Assembly (NCBI RefSeq): GCF_034355335.1
Contig: NZ_CP136422.1
Location: forward strand, 511,001-575,000
Length of the DNA stretch: 64,000 nt
Direction: 5' to 3'
Origin: Blautia coccoides
GTDB taxonomy: Bacteria > Bacillota > Clostridia > Lachnospirales > Lachnospiraceae
Below are positions 43,027-53,775 of the stretch, piece by piece. Positions within the stretch are counted from its first letter, which is position 1. Each line of letters opens with the position of its first letter. The notes under the pieces are model-generated. The model had not been told where the DNA came from. It made no database searches and saw only the letters and a program-made list of their open reading frames with translations. Made by a program: the position numbers and the translations under genes.

Positions 43027-44226
43027 ATGAGAAATGTACAAAGAAATCTAATACTGAAAAGTACGGTACTTGCAAATATTTTAGTAATATATATTTATGT
43101 TCCATACTTTGCGAATATTTTGGAAAATACTTTTAAAATATCATCGTTATATCAATACATTATATACATGACACTTGCAATAGTAGCGATAGGAACTACA
43201 ATGAGTATTAATAAGCGGGTGTTTGCATTTTTATTTATCTTTTTTGCTATGATATTGGTTAATTATATGGTAGTTCCTTATCAATACTATGTATTCATAG
43301 AAGGCATACAAGCGTTGGTTGGTATAATAGTGCCATGCTTATGCGTTTCAAATAACTTATTCAATCTGAACATTTTTATTGAGAAATGGTGGAGGTTTTC
43401 TAGACTAAATTTACCATTGGTTTTAGTTGCGATTATATTGTTTAAACAAGGATTAGTGCACTATTCGATATTTACAAGTATATGCGTACCAAATGTATTT
43501 ATTGGTTCATATATGGTACTTCAGGGAATTGAAAAAAAGAAATGGTTATATGTTAATGTTGCTTTCAATATTCTTGTGACTGCTGTTTTAGGTGGTCGTA
43601 TGTCAGCAGCAATATCAGCGTGCATGATTTTATTTGCATATGTATATTCAGGAAGAATTAAACTATGGAAAAAGCTAATAATTATTGTGGGGTTAGTGAT
43701 AGCTGCTTATATTTTGTTTAACAACTTGATTGAGATTTTATATTGGATAAGTCAAAAATTGGAACAATATGGAATGCAGTCTCGAAGCGTAACTCTATTA
43801 ATAAATCAAATAAAGAGTAATGAAATTTATTTGACTAATAGGGATTACATTTATTCTGCATGTATAGAGTATGTAAAAGGAAGAATGGGTTTACCTGGAG
43901 GATTTGGAATTCCGTTATACATTACTTCGGGAGAATACTATTATGCACATAATGTAATTTTGCAATTATTAACATTTTTTGGAATATGGGGAACTATTAT
44001 TGTTATTGGGATTACATTAATTCGCAGTAGAACATTAAAATATATCGCACCTGTAAGGTGTAGAAAATTTATTTATTTTCTACTTTTGTGCTATGTTGGC
44101 ATTGGGATGACAGGATCAAGTATATGGATTCATTATTTATCAACTATTTTTATAGCAATTTTCTTTTTTGGAAATAGTGAATTGTATCAGTCAATAGATG
44201 TAGATAGGATAGGAATAGAGAGTTAG
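43027..44226 (+). CDS. wzy: Wzy-like polysaccharide polymerase
   Basis: 399 residues with about ten to eleven hydrophobic helices and little sequence conservation, as usual for O-antigen/capsule polymerases. The large loop between late helices (about 260-310: SRSVTLLINQIKSNEIYLTN, LPGGFGIPLYITSGEYYYAHN) fits the catalytic periplasmic loop; HNVILQLL is reminiscent of the Wzy_C/EpsG region. It joins lipid-linked repeat units outside the membrane. Position between glycosyltransferases and the flippase supports this. Confidence 0.72.
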   Translation: MRNVQRNLILKSTVLANILVIYIYVPYFANILENTFKISSLYQYIIYMTLAIVAIGTTMSINKRVFAFLFIFFAMILVNYMVVPYQYYVFIEGIQALVGIIVPCLCVSNNLFNLNIFIEKWWRFSRLNLPLVLVAIILFKQGLVHYSIFTSICVPNVFIGSYMVLQGIEKKKWLYVNVAFNILVTAVLGGRMSAAISACMILFAYVYSGRIKLWKKLIIIVGLVIAAYILFNNLIEILYWISQKLEQYGMQSRSVTLLINQIKSNEIYLTNRDYIYSACIEYVKGRMGLPGGFGIPLYITSGEYYYAHNVILQLLTFFGIWGTIIVIGITLIRSRTLKYIAPVRCRKFIYFLLLCYVGIGMTGSSIWIHYLSTIFIAIFFFGNSELYQSIDVDRIGIES

Positions 44227-44231
44227 GTAAT

Positions 44232-45692
44232 ATGAGATTTATTCTTAAAAAAATTGTAAAAAAATATAGAGATGTGTCAGTAGAAATCAAAGCTGCTACT
44301 TGGTATGCAGTAGGAAATATAATTCAAAAAATTGCTCCTTGGATGGTCATGATAATACTGACGCATTACTTGTCTACAGAGGAATTTGGAATATATAGCG
44401 TTTTTATGTCTTGGCTAGAAATATTTGAAATTGTCATCACATTAAGAATATATAGTAATGGTTATGTTGCTGGATTAGTAAGAGACGATGAAAATAGAAC
44501 AACATATACAGCTACTATGCAATCATTAAGTATTATACTGATTATGATTTGGATGCTAGTATATTTAATGTATCACAAAATAGTTAATAGTGTTACAGGG
44601 ATAAGTACCTCATTAAGTATAATGATGATATGTTCTTTTATAGGGACTATAAGCTTCGGGCTATGGTCATCAAGACAAAGGGTTGATAATCAGTACAAAA
44701 AAATGTTATTTGCGATAATAGTATATGGTCTTATTGGACCAATTATTGGTGCATTAACAGTTTTTCTTGATTTAGATAATCCTATATTTTATGTAGTAGC
44801 TACAAGGACAATAATTCAATTAGGTGTTGCAATTCCATTTTTTATATCCAATTACAAAGGGAGTTTTACCTTATGGAAAAAAGACTTTGCAATAGATGCA
44901 TTGAGATATAATTTGCCATTAATGCCATATTATTTATCAATGATATTGTTAAATCATTCGGATCGTTTAATGATACAAAAAATTGATGGATATGAAGATG
45001 CTGCCTTATATAGTGTATCATATAGTGCAGCTATGGTTATTTTTGTTATAAGCGGGGCATTAAATTTATCTTTACAAGCATGGTTATTTAAAGAATTGAA
45101 GATAAAAGATTCGTCAAAAGATAAAAGTAGATTGATAACAGTGGGAACAGTTATAGTATCTTTTTGTGCTGTCGCAGAGATTGTAATGGCTCCAGAATTA
45201 ATTTTAGTATTGGGGGGGGAAAAATATTTACAAGCAATATGGGTTATGCCCCCATTAGCAATTAGTGTTATTGTAATGTATATATATCAACAATATGTAA
45301 ATGTACTGTTTTATTACAAGAAAACTAAATATATTTTATTTGCATCAGTATTTGCTGCTATTAGCAATATAATTTTAAATGCTATTTTTATTCCATTATT
45401 TGGATATGTTGCCGGTGGATATACTTCGTTAGCGAGTTATATTACGGTTATGATATTGTATTCTATATTGGCAAGAAAAGAGTGCGCTGCTAATGAGATT
45501 CAAATGAATAATTATTTTAATACAAAATTGCAAATGATAATACTTGTGGTTACAAGTATTATTGCATTATCTATGGTAGCTGTATATAGAAATATAGGTG
45601 TTAGATATTTGTTAGCAGTAGTTATGCTCGTATTTTTGATAGTAACAAGAAAAAAATGGATGCCGGAATTGAGAAAAGGAAAGAAACTATGA
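44232..45692 (+). CDS. wzx: Oligosaccharide flippase (Wzx, MVF/MATE type)
   Basis: 486 residues, 12 to 14 membrane helices. The N-terminal TWYAVGNIIQKIAPWMVMIIL and LSTEEFGIYSVFMSW blocks are typical of polysaccharide flippases. It moves undecaprenyl-linked repeat units across the membrane to the polymerase just upstream. It overlaps the next gene by 4 bp (ATGA). Confidence 0.88.
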   Translation: MRFILKKIVKKYRDVSVEIKAATWYAVGNIIQKIAPWMVMIILTHYLSTEEFGIYSVFMSWLEIFEIVITLRIYSNGYVAGLVRDDENRTTYTATMQSLSIILIMIWMLVYLMYHKIVNSVTGISTSLSIMMICSFIGTISFGLWSSRQRVDNQYKKMLFAIIVYGLIGPIIGALTVFLDLDNPIFYVVATRTIIQLGVAIPFFISNYKGSFTLWKKDFAIDALRYNLPLMPYYLSMILLNHSDRLMIQKIDGYEDAALYSVSYSAAMVIFVISGALNLSLQAWLFKELKIKDSSKDKSRLITVGTVIVSFCAVAEIVMAPELILVLGGEKYLQAIWVMPPLAISVIVMYIYQQYVNVLFYYKKTKYILFASVFAAISNIILNAIFIPLFGYVAGGYTSLASYITVMILYSILARKECAANEIQMNNYFNTKLQMIILVVTSIIALSMVAVYRNIGVRYLLAVVMLVFLIVTRKKWMPELRKGKKL

Positions 45693-46555
45693 AAAAGAAA
45701 AAAAGTTTAGTGTTTGTGTTGCTTTCTTGCGTTGCTATTTTGGTATTAGGATGTATAATTTTATCACATATTAAGGCAAAAATTGAACTGGGAAAATGTG
45801 ACAAAATATATGCAAATAAAATACTAAAATTACCCGATAAGGAAAAAAACAATGTGGGATTCACATGTACAGGACTTTTTTGGGACGAGGAGGAAAATTG
45901 CTTTTTAATAGGAAATGGAGGTAAATACAAACCAGATGATGATAAATTTCAGGCCACTATCGAAATAATCGAAAAAGACTTTTCAGCTATCAAAAGAAGT
46001 ATACCTTGTTATTTGAATTATAATGATATGAGTGATATACAAGGAGTTACTAAGTCAACAGACGGAACTATTTGGTTATGTTCTTATGGAGAAAATAAAG
46101 TTCGTCATATAGATGGAGATGGAAATGAAATAGGGAATTTTGATATTAAAGAACCGTCTGGTATTGCAAATGATACTAGAAGTGGTACACTTTGGATTTT
46201 GACAAAGGATTATTTATATAATTGCTCATATGATGGGACGGTAAAAAAAACAATAAAAGCACATATAAATGGACAAGATCAGTTGTTCTTAGATGAAGAA
46301 AATGAATTGATATATTTTTCAGCGGGTGCAGATTATCATGGAGATAGTTACATTTACACAGTGGATTTAAAAACGAGCAAAGTTGAACCACTGTATATTT
46401 TAAAGGATTCATATGCTATTGAAGGGATAACAATTGTTAATAATGTATTGTATGTGTTGAATGATGGATATTATCATGACGCACAAATTTCAGTTAATCA
46501 GGTTAATATGTATTATTTAAATAGGTTACAAACCAAAGAAAATAATAGTAAATAA
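45689..46555 (+). CDS. Membrane-anchored beta-propeller-like protein
   Basis: 288 residues from the ATG at 45689, with AAAAGGA upstream, overlapping the flippase stop. An N-terminal helix (about 6-28, [18 protein letters not shown]) anchors it; the remainder is outside. Repeated units with the pattern D-G-x-(I/L)-W-(I/L) ([52 protein letters not shown]) resemble SMP-30/NHL-type propeller blades. No catalytic residues can be assigned. As part of the EPS operon it may modify, bind or export the polymer. Confidence 0.6.
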   Translation: MKKKKSLVFVLLSCVAILVLGCIILSHIKAKIELGKCDKIYANKILKLPDKEKNNVGFTCTGLFWDEEENCFLIGNGGKYKPDDDKFQATIEIIEKDFSAIKRSIPCYLNYNDMSDIQGVTKSTDGTIWLCSYGENKVRHIDGDGNEIGNFDIKEPSGIANDTRSGTLWILTKDYLYNCSYDGTVKKTIKAHINGQDQLFLDEENELIYFSAGADYHGDSYIYTVDLKTSKVEPLYILKDSYAIEGITIVNNVLYVLNDGYYHDAQISVNQVNMYYLNRLQTKENNSK

Positions 46556-46569
46556 ACGAGGAAATAATA

Positions 46570-47808
46570 ATGAAAATTGCAGTTGCAGGAACTGGGTATG
46601 TGGGATTGTCTATTGCTACACTTTTATCTCAAAATCATGAAGTAATGGCAGTGGATATTGTTCCAGAAAAAGTTGAGAAGATCAACAAAAGAATAAGTCC
46701 AATCCAGGATGAGTATATTGAAAAATATTTAAAAGAAAAAGAGTTAAATTTAACGGCGACTTTAGATATAGAAGCAGCTTATAAGGATGCAGATTTTGTA
46801 GTTATTGCGGCACCAACGAATTATGATAGTAAGAAGAATTTCTTTGATACATCAGCAGTAGAAGCAGTAATTAAGTTGGTTATTGAATATAACCCGGATG
46901 CAATTATGGTTATTAAATCAACAATTCCGGTAGGATTTACAGCTTCAGTTCGTGAAAAATATCATTGTGATAATATTATTTTCAGTCCGGAATTTCTCCG
47001 GGAATCAAAAGCGTTGTATGACAACCTTTATCCAAGTCGTATTATTGTTGGTACAGATTTGGAAAATGAACGTCTTGTGAAGGTTGCAAATTTATTTGCG
47101 AACCTTTTACAGGAAGGTGCAATTAAAGAAGACATTGATACATTAGTTATGGGATTTACAGAAGCGGAAGCAGTTAAATTGTTTGCCAATACATATTTGG
47201 CTTTACGTGTCTCCTATTTTAATGAATTAGATACATATGCAGAGATGAAAGGACTGAATACACAGCAGATTATTGATGGTGTATGCCTTGATCCTCGAAT
47301 TGGAAATCATTATAACAATCCAAGTTTTGGATATGGTGGATATTGTCTGCCAAAAGACACGAAACAGCTACTTGCTAATTATGAGGATGTTCCACAGAAC
47401 ATGATGTCTGCCATAGTAGAGAGTAATCGGACAAGAAAAGACTTTATAGCAGATCGTGTTCTTCAGATGGCTGGGTATTATTCATATGAAGATGAAAACA
47501 TATATGATTCTACTAAAGAACATGAGGTAGTAATTGGTGTTTATCGCCTTACAATGAAATCTAATTCAGATAATTTTAGACAGAGTTCCATTCAGGGTGT
47601 AATGAAACGAATCAAAGCCAAAGGTGCTACGGTTATTGTATATGAGCCAACATTGGAAGATGGCACCACATTTTTTGGAAGTAAAATAGTGAATGACCTT
47701 AATCAATTCAAGCGGATTGCAAATGCAATTATTGCAAACAGATATGATAGTTGTCTGGACGATGTAAAAGAGAAAGTATATACACGGGATCTCTTCAGAC
47801 GTGATTGA
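46570..47808 (+). CDS. ugd: UDP-glucose/UDP-sugar 6-dehydrogenase
   Basis: 412 residues. It oxidises a UDP-sugar twice with NAD to the uronic acid. The N-terminal NAD-binding block is [62 protein letters not shown] and [15 protein letters not shown] follow; the catalytic cysteine is C259. It supplies glucuronate (or a related acid) for the repeat unit. It is the last gene of the EPS locus before the insertion-sequence pile. GC content here is slightly higher than in the glycosyltransferases. Confidence 0.92.
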   Translation: MKIAVAGTGYVGLSIATLLSQNHEVMAVDIVPEKVEKINKRISPIQDEYIEKYLKEKELNLTATLDIEAAYKDADFVVIAAPTNYDSKKNFFDTSAVEAVIKLVIEYNPDAIMVIKSTIPVGFTASVREKYHCDNIIFSPEFLRESKALYDNLYPSRIIVGTDLENERLVKVANLFANLLQEGAIKEDIDTLVMGFTEAEAVKLFANTYLALRVSYFNELDTYAEMKGLNTQQIIDGVCLDPRIGNHYNNPSFGYGGYCLPKDTKQLLANYEDVPQNMMSAIVESNRTRKDFIADRVLQMAGYYSYEDENIYDSTKEHEVVIGVYRLTMKSNSDNFRQSSIQGVMKRIKAKGATVIVYEPTLEDGTTFFGSKIVNDLNQFKRIANAIIANRYDSCLDDVKEKVYTRDLFRRD

Positions 47809-47834
47809 GTTGATGATTGTGACGAGAAAATAGA

Positions 47835-47859
47835 ATGCAAGGGGGAAAGCCCCTTGCAT
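47835..47859 (+). terminator. Hairpin after the EPS locus
   Basis: ATGCAAGGGG (47835-47844) pairs with CCCCTTGCAT (47850-47859) over a 5-nt loop. There is no U tract right after it. A second, weaker hairpin with CTTTTTGG in the loop follows (47869-47899). Confidence 0.55.
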
Positions 47860-48003
47860 CAGACTGTAGACAATCATCCTCTTTTTGGAGGCGGTTGTCT
47901 ATTTTCAGTTTAACCTGCCCTTTCCAGAGTAACCGCCAAATAATAATGCGGTCAGATATAAAATTACCCCAGCCCTTTGCGAGTTGGAGTAATTCACTAT
48001 AAT

Positions 48004-49620
48004 TCACATGCGATTTTTGATAGATTGGAGTTTTTCACTCCAGGGTGCAAGCTCTGCGAGCTGAGCATCAGTCATCTCCTTCGTTGGACGATGATCCAGT
48101 AGAAATTTCAGATATTCGTAAATGTTCAGGGCGTGTGCCTTTGCCATTTCAACCATTGTATAGACTACAGCACTGGCATTGGCTCCTTCTACAGAATCAC
48201 TGAACAGCCAGTTTTTACGGCCAACTGCAAACGGACGGATCGCGTTCTCGCTGAGATTGTTTGTGAAACTACAGCGACCATCCTCCAGATAGGTCTCCGC
48301 TGTTTCCCGCCGGTTAAGGACATAATTCACCGCTTTATCCATGCGGGTATTTCGGACTGGCTTTTGCTGCTCAATCCACGACCAGAAAGCCTCCAGAACA
48401 GGTTTTTCCTTCTCGAGACGCAGCTGCTTACGTTTTTCATAATCACCGGGATATTTTTTGTTAATGGAATCTTCTATGGCAAACAGGCGGTTACAGTACT
48501 GGACTCCCTGTACTGCTGGCTGGCTGTAATCATACTGTTTCCCTTTGGGAACGGCGTCGATAAAGTACCGGCGGATGTGTGCCCAACAGGAACATCGTTT
48601 GATATCCGGCAGGCTGTTGTAGCCCTGGTAACCATCCGTTTCCAGATATCCGTGATAGCCTTCCAGAAACTCCTTTGCATAGCTGCCACTCCTGGTTGGA
48701 GAATAGCCATATAAGATAATGGCGGAAAGACCATCTTCGCCGCTGCGGAACAGCCACATGAAGGATTGCGTCTGTGCCCGGCGATCTTCTTCCTTCAATA
48801 CCTGGACTCTAGTCTCATCTGCCATTGCAAAACTGCGCTTCAGCAGTTCCCTGTGGAAGTAATCATACATTGGCTGAAAGTAATTCCTGGAGCAATAGAT
48901 AATCCAGTTGGCCAGTGTCGTCCTGCTGAACTGGGCACCATACTGTCTCCAGTCTTTCTCCTGACGGTAAAGGGGAAGTCCATTGGCGTATTTCTGATAC
49001 ATCGTCCATGCAACGGTGGATGCGGTCGCTGGGCCTTTTCCTACCAGGGCCTGCGGAACCTGAGACTTTACGATCACAGGTTTTTCTGTGTCTCCCAATC
49101 CTTCCTTACAGCACGGACATCCATAACTCTGGCTGTAGTATTCGATCACTTTACATGTTGCCGGAATGAATTCCAGCTCACGGCGGACATACTCTTCACC
49201 GATCAGAACCATCTGCGTACCACAGACCGGGCAGACCTGATCTTCTTCCGGAAGAGGAATGACTACTTTTTCAACCTTCAGGCCTTTAAAAAGATCCTCA
49301 TGGGTTGATTTCTTCTTGCGGGTATGCTCCCGGATCACAGTCTCTTCTTCCAACAGGGAAAGATCTTGTTCCACTTCCGCTTCATCAAAAAGGTGCTGTT
49401 GTCCCGGAATGTCATCGGTCCTTCTTTCGCTGGAAGAACCGAAAAGCTTTTTGGTAAGATAGTCCACCTGTTCCTGAAGGGCTTTTTCATGGCTGGTTTT
49501 TTCATCAATAACAAGACGGAGAGATCTGATCAATTCCGTCTGCTCAGAGATCATTGTTTTCAGTTGTGTTATGGTATCCTTCAGCTCTCGCAGCTGGATG
49601 TCTTTTGCACTGGAAGCCAT
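48004..49620 (-). CDS. tnpC: IS66 transposase TnpC
   Basis: 538 residues, start with AAGGAG upstream. The N-terminal leucine-zipper-like coiled coil (about 5-60) is followed by a zinc-finger region (CPVCGTQM, YGCPCCKEG), then the DDE domain with MADETRVQVL, LETDGYQGYNSL and the late glutamate in NLSENAIRPFAVGRKNW. The C-terminal IS66_C region follows (VVYTMVEMAKAHALNIYEYL). All parts are present and unbroken. Confidence 0.93.
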   Translation of the reverse strand: MASSAKDIQLRELKDTITQLKTMISEQTELIRSLRLVIDEKTSHEKALQEQVDYLTKKLFGSSSERRTDDIPGQQHLFDEAEVEQDLSLLEEETVIREHTRKKKSTHEDLFKGLKVEKVVIPLPEEDQVCPVCGTQMVLIGEEYVRRELEFIPATCKVIEYYSQSYGCPCCKEGLGDTEKPVIVKSQVPQALVGKGPATASTVAWTMYQKYANGLPLYRQEKDWRQYGAQFSRTTLANWIIYCSRNYFQPMYDYFHRELLKRSFAMADETRVQVLKEEDRRAQTQSFMWLFRSGEDGLSAIILYGYSPTRSGSYAKEFLEGYHGYLETDGYQGYNSLPDIKRCSCWAHIRRYFIDAVPKGKQYDYSQPAVQGVQYCNRLFAIEDSINKKYPGDYEKRKQLRLEKEKPVLEAFWSWIEQQKPVRNTRMDKAVNYVLNRRETAETYLEDGRCSFTNNLSENAIRPFAVGRKNWLFSDSVEGANASAVVYTMVEMAKAHALNIYEYLKFLLDHRPTKEMTDAQLAELAPWSEKLQSIKNRM

Positions 49621-49762
49621 CGTTTTCTCCTTGAATTTAACACCTTTATTATACCAGAAACACAGCCATTCCTAAAGGAAAACAAGTACTGAAAAACGCT
49701 GAATTTATAAGGAAACCTGACATTTTTCTGTGCAGGATTTTTACCAGGATCCAGATGCTTTT

Positions 49763-50104
49763 TTACTCTGCTTTGAGTGCTTTTGGCTGGTCGATATCAA
49801 TTCCTGACATTAGCCAGTCGAACTCCCTCCAGGAAAGATTCCGGACTTCCGACTGCTTCCTTGGCCATTGATACCCGCCCCGGATAGACAACCGTTTATA
49901 GACCAGGACAAAACCATCCGGTTCATGGAACAGAGCTTTGATCCTGTCCCGTCTTCTTCCACAGAACAGGAAGAGCGCACTGGATGTCGGATCCATCTTA
50001 AGCTGGTCTTCGATAATGGCACAGAGACCATCGATCGATTTGCGCATATCGGTATAGCCGCAGACAATGTAGATTTTTTCGAGGCCGGAGATATCACCTA
50101 ACAT
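49763..50104 (-). CDS. tnpB: IS66 accessory protein TnpB
   Basis: 113 residues, IS66 Orf2 family. Signatures are YIVCGYTDMRKSIDGL, LFLFCGRRRDRIKAL and the C-terminal WPRKQSEVRNLSWREFDWLM. It is required together with TnpA and TnpC for transposition. Its start overlaps the end of tnpA by 7 bp. It is unrelated to the RNA-guided TnpB of IS605. Confidence 0.92.
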   Translation of the reverse strand: MLGDISGLEKIYIVCGYTDMRKSIDGLCAIIEDQLKMDPTSSALFLFCGRRRDRIKALFHEPDGFVLVYKRLSIRGGYQWPRKQSEVRNLSWREFDWLMSGIDIDQPKALKAE

Positions 50105-50508
50105 GAGGTCTCCCGGATCAGGCGGAGTGTCCTGGTGAGCAGGGCAGGATCGGCATCATTGCTGATGCGGATTGTTACATTATTCATGGACACTTCAATC
50201 GTATGTGAATTGTCAAGGTTCGTTTGGTGCATCTGCGATGCTATATGCTGTTCTGGAAGGTGATCCGAAACAATGTCAATGGGAACCACATCCTGTTTTG
50301 AATGCGCGATCCCACAATGACCATAATTCGGTGCCGGGATCTGATCCGCTGCTGCTTTTCTGCAGCGGCTGACCCAGTTATAAAAAGTGCTTACTGCGAT
50401 ATCGTTTTCACGACACCAGTCAGCATCTGTCATGCCGCTTTGGCGGCATTCATTGATAAGCCGGATCTGTTCCGCCATCGGAACACGGGCTTTGCGAGTA
50501 GTTGTCAT
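50098..50508 (-). CDS. tnpA: IS66 accessory protein TnpA
   Basis: 136 residues. An N-terminal helix-turn-helix of the IS3/IS66 Orf1 type (EQIRLINECRQSGMTDADWC, VSTFYNWVSRCRK) probably binds the element ends. The C-terminal half (TIEVSMNNVTIRISNDADP) is the usual tail. First gene of the element's operon. Confidence 0.88.
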   Translation of the reverse strand: MTTTRKARVPMAEQIRLINECRQSGMTDADWCRENDIAVSTFYNWVSRCRKAAADQIPAPNYGHCGIAHSKQDVVPIDIVSDHLPEQHIASQMHQTNLDNSHTIEVSMNNVTIRISNDADPALLTRTLRLIRETSC

Positions 50509-51453
50509 AACCTATCCTCCGTAATTGTAGTGAAATAGTCTAAATATCTTTCATCTACAATTATAGAGGAAACCAGGAAAATAGAAAATCCGCAGGAATA
50601 TTTGGCGCTTACTTTCCAGATTGAGTATTCCGTGGCTTGAGGGTTCTTCCGCATATTTTGGTATTTATACATTAGGGCGATACATAAGTTTTGCTTCTAA
50701 TAACTGACGGCTGCATCGTCCATACATTGTACGCTTTACCATTTTTAATTTGTTATTTGTCCCTTCAACAAATCCATTAGATAGAGGGCTTGCAACTGAA
50801 TTTTCGACTGCTTCAATATCTTTTTCAAGCCCAGCTGCAAAGCGGGATAATTCCTGTATTTCTGATAGTTTATACTTTTCAATGAATAAATAAAGCAGCA
50901 CCATATTTTTTTGATCGTATATATTTCGAAATTCTCGGATACATATATCTAACTGACGGATTTTAGGATAATGCTCCATAATATAAATGCAATGTGCCTT
51001 GCTCAAGTCAGCGTTCATCCAAAGAAAACGAAAAATGCCTGCTCGTGAAATATGGTCATATTGTTGCAGTTTCTTCCGTTTTTGAATAACCTCTGCAGAA
51101 GAACTTTTATAAACAGCTACATCAATATGCTCTCGCTTTATGATTTTATTCATATAATCATAAGCAGCCGAATGCTTACCCTTATAACCTTTTTTGAGCA
51201 GATGACAATAGACATCTTTTCTGCTCACACCTGCGTTCAGTTCTTTTACGATATCACCATAAAATTGATCCATACCGCTCCTATAATTGAATAATCCGGG
51301 GTGAAATCCATCACCTGTCCGGTGTATGGAAATCACCAATCCGTTTAGATGGAAATCGCATTTCCGTTAAAAAGGAAATCGCTTTATCTATAAAAACCTT
51401 ATAATGAGGTCATGCACCTGTTGGTGTAAATTCATTATAAGGAGGTCACACTT

Positions 51454-52992
51454 ATGACCAAGTACAGAGAAATCATTCGCCTTACCGGCCTAGGATTCTC
51501 ACAACGCGATATCATGGCTAGCTGTGGTGTCGCACAGAAAACTGTCGTCAAGGTTCAGAAACGTGCCAAAGAATTAAATCTTTCATGGCCGCTTGATGAT
51601 GCAATGACTGACACAGAGCTTCAAAGGCTCATGTTCTCCAAGGAGAACAAGGTATCACCTAACAAGCGTATACCTGACTACGCTTACATCCACAAGGAAC
51701 TGCTCCGCAACGGAGTCAGCAAAAAGCTTCTGTGGACAGAATACATGGAGGACTGCCGTGCCAACGGTGAGGAACCGCTCATGTATTCCCAGTTCTGCTA
51801 TCACATCCAGCAAGATGAGCAGAAACGGCGTGCTACCATGCATATCAACCGCAAACCCGGCGAACAGGTTGAAGTAGACTGGGCAGGAGCTTCTGCAACA
51901 GTCATCGACCCGGATACCGGCGAAATTATCAAAGCTTACATATTTGTTGGCGTAATGACCTACAGTCAGTATGCATATGTGGAAGCATTTCTGGATATGA
52001 AGCAGAAATCATGGATTAATGCTCATGTCCATATGTACGAATATTTTGGCGGTGTCGCCAGAATCCTCGTACCGGATAACTGTAAAACAGCAGTTGTTCA
52101 CAATGGTGGATTTAAAGACCAGCAGATCAATGAAACCTATCAGGAAATGGCCGAACACTATGGCACCGCTATTATTCCGGCGCGTGTCAGGGCACCCAAG
52201 GACAAGCCGAATGCTGAGGGAACGGTAGGAAACATATCTACCTGGATCACAGCAGCACTTCGGGATGAACAGTTCTTCTCCCTTGCCGAATTAAACCGGG
52301 CAATCAGAGATAAGCTAGAACTGTTCAACCAAAGGCTCTTTCAGAAGAAAGAGGGTAGTCGGCGAAGCTTATTTCTTGGGGAAGAAAAACCATTGCTGGC
52401 ACCATTACCTGCTACCCGTTTTGAACTGAGTGACTGGAAAACAGCCACCGTCCAGTTCAATTATCACATATCTGTAGACGGAATGCTATACTCCGTTCCG
52501 TATGAATACATCAAAAAGAAAGTTGATGTGAAGGTAACAGATACCACTATTGAAATTTTCTACAACCATAACCGCATTGCTTCCCATCGGCGTCTGAAAG
52601 GGCGCTCTGGGCAATACAGCACAATTACAGAGCATATGCCAGAAGACCACCAGAAATATCTGGAGTGGAACGGTGACCGCTTTCGTAAGTGGGCTGAGCG
52701 GATTGGTATAAATACGTACACTGCAGTTAATGCGATATTAACCTCCAAAGGTGTGGAACAACAGACCTATCGGAGCTGCATGGGGCTTCTAAAGCTTGCT
52801 GAGAAATACTCAGATGCATTGCTTGAAACTGCCTGTAAAAAGGCATTATCCTATACAGCATCGCCAAGTTACAAGAGTATTAAAAACATCCTTGTAATAG
52901 GTTCTGTTAAACAAGAATCAGAAGCATCTGAATCCAAGAACACACAGAAAGCACACGGCATCACAAGAGGTGCCGACTACTATCGGAGGTAA
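51454..52992 (+). CDS. istA: IS21 transposase IstA
   Basis: 512 residues, start with AAGGAGG. There is an N-terminal helix-turn-helix (IIRLTGLGFSQRDIMASCGV), then the DDE integrase core (about 120-300) with QVEVDWAGASATV, ILVPDNCKTAV and the late Glu in KPNAEGTVGNI. A C-terminal beta-barrel region follows. The end KAHGITRGADYYRR is followed 6 bp later by istB. Intact. Confidence 0.93.
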   Translation: MTKYREIIRLTGLGFSQRDIMASCGVAQKTVVKVQKRAKELNLSWPLDDAMTDTELQRLMFSKENKVSPNKRIPDYAYIHKELLRNGVSKKLLWTEYMEDCRANGEEPLMYSQFCYHIQQDEQKRRATMHINRKPGEQVEVDWAGASATVIDPDTGEIIKAYIFVGVMTYSQYAYVEAFLDMKQKSWINAHVHMYEYFGGVARILVPDNCKTAVVHNGGFKDQQINETYQEMAEHYGTAIIPARVRAPKDKPNAEGTVGNISTWITAALRDEQFFSLAELNRAIRDKLELFNQRLFQKKEGSRRSLFLGEEKPLLAPLPATRFELSDWKTATVQFNYHISVDGMLYSVPYEYIKKKVDVKVTDTTIEIFYNHNRIASHRRLKGRSGQYSTITEHMPEDHQKYLEWNGDRFRKWAERIGINTYTAVNAILTSKGVEQQTYRSCMGLLKLAEKYSDALLETACKKALSYTASPSYKSIKNILVIGSVKQESEASESKNTQKAHGITRGADYYRR

Positions 52993-52998
52993 ACGCAT

Positions 52999-53775
52999 AT
53001 GACTAATCAGAGTACAATAGATAAACTAATTGAAATGCGCCTGACTGCAATGGCAGACGCATTCCGCAGCCAGCTGGATGATCCAAAATTTAAGGAGATT
53101 TCTTTCGAGGATCAATTCGGAATGCTGATAGATATCGAATACAGCAGCCGCAAAAGCAATCGTCTCAGAAGATTGATTAAGAATGCCGGATTCGATCAGC
53201 CGGAAGCAAATATTATGGATATCAACTACACTTCCGGGCGCAAGCTGAACAAGGAAATGATTCACAGACTTGCCACTTGCGAATATATATCTGAACACCG
53301 GAATCTATTTATTACCGGAGCTACAGGCTGTGGTAAAACCTACATGGCCTGTGCCTTTGGCATGGAGGCCTGTAAGCAGTATTATAACACCAGATATATC
53401 CGCCTTCCGGATCTGCTCATAGATCTGGAAATAGCACGGACGGATGGTAATTATAAAAAAGTCATGGCAAAATATGCTAACCCCGTCGTTCTGATTCTGG
53501 ACGAATGGCTTTTACTCAAGCCAACAGATACAGAACAAAGGGATATCTTCGAATTGCTCCATCGGAGGCGTAAGAAATCATCCACGATTTTCTGTTCTCA
53601 GTATGGCTTCGAAGAATGGTATGACCAGCTTGGTGGCGATGCAAGTCCACTTGCTGATGCAATCATTGATCGCATTGCTCATGACAGCTACCGAATCAAC
53701 ATCACAAGCATCGATACAGCTCATGACATCTCCATGCGAGAGGTATATGGACTGGACAAAACATTACGCGAGTAA
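52999..53775 (+). CDS. istB: IS21 helper ATPase IstB
   Basis: 258 residues, AAA+ ATPase of the DnaC/IstB type. Walker A is GATGCGKTYMA and Walker B is VVLILDEWLL. The N-terminal IDKLIEMRLTAMADAFRSQ and the middle RYIRLPDLLIDLEIAR are family marks. It selects target DNA for IstA. Preceded by GGAGG inside the istA end. Confidence 0.93.
   Translation: MTNQSTIDKLIEMRLTAMADAFRSQLDDPKFKEISFEDQFGMLIDIEYSSRKSNRLRRLIKNAGFDQPEANIMDINYTSGRKLNKEMIHRLATCEYISEHRNLFITGATGCGKTYMACAFGMEACKQYYNTRYIRLPDLLIDLEIARTDGNYKKVMAKYANPVVLILDEWLLLKPTDTEQRDIFELLHRRRKKSSTIFCSQYGFEEWYDQLGGDASPLADAIIDRIAHDSYRINITSIDTAHDISMREVYGLDKTLRE

Larger units (their letters stand above)
47929..50612 (-). mobile_element. IS66-family insertion sequence 1
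   Basis: 2684 bp. The left end GTAACCGCCAAATA (47929) and right end (reverse complement GTAAGCGCCAAATA, ending 50612) are imperfect inverted repeats over 23 bp. The 8-bp target duplication TTTCCAGA is exact at 47921-47928 and 50613-50620, typical of IS66. Genes tnpA, tnpB and tnpC are all intact on the minus strand, so this copy may be active and recent. Confidence 0.95.
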
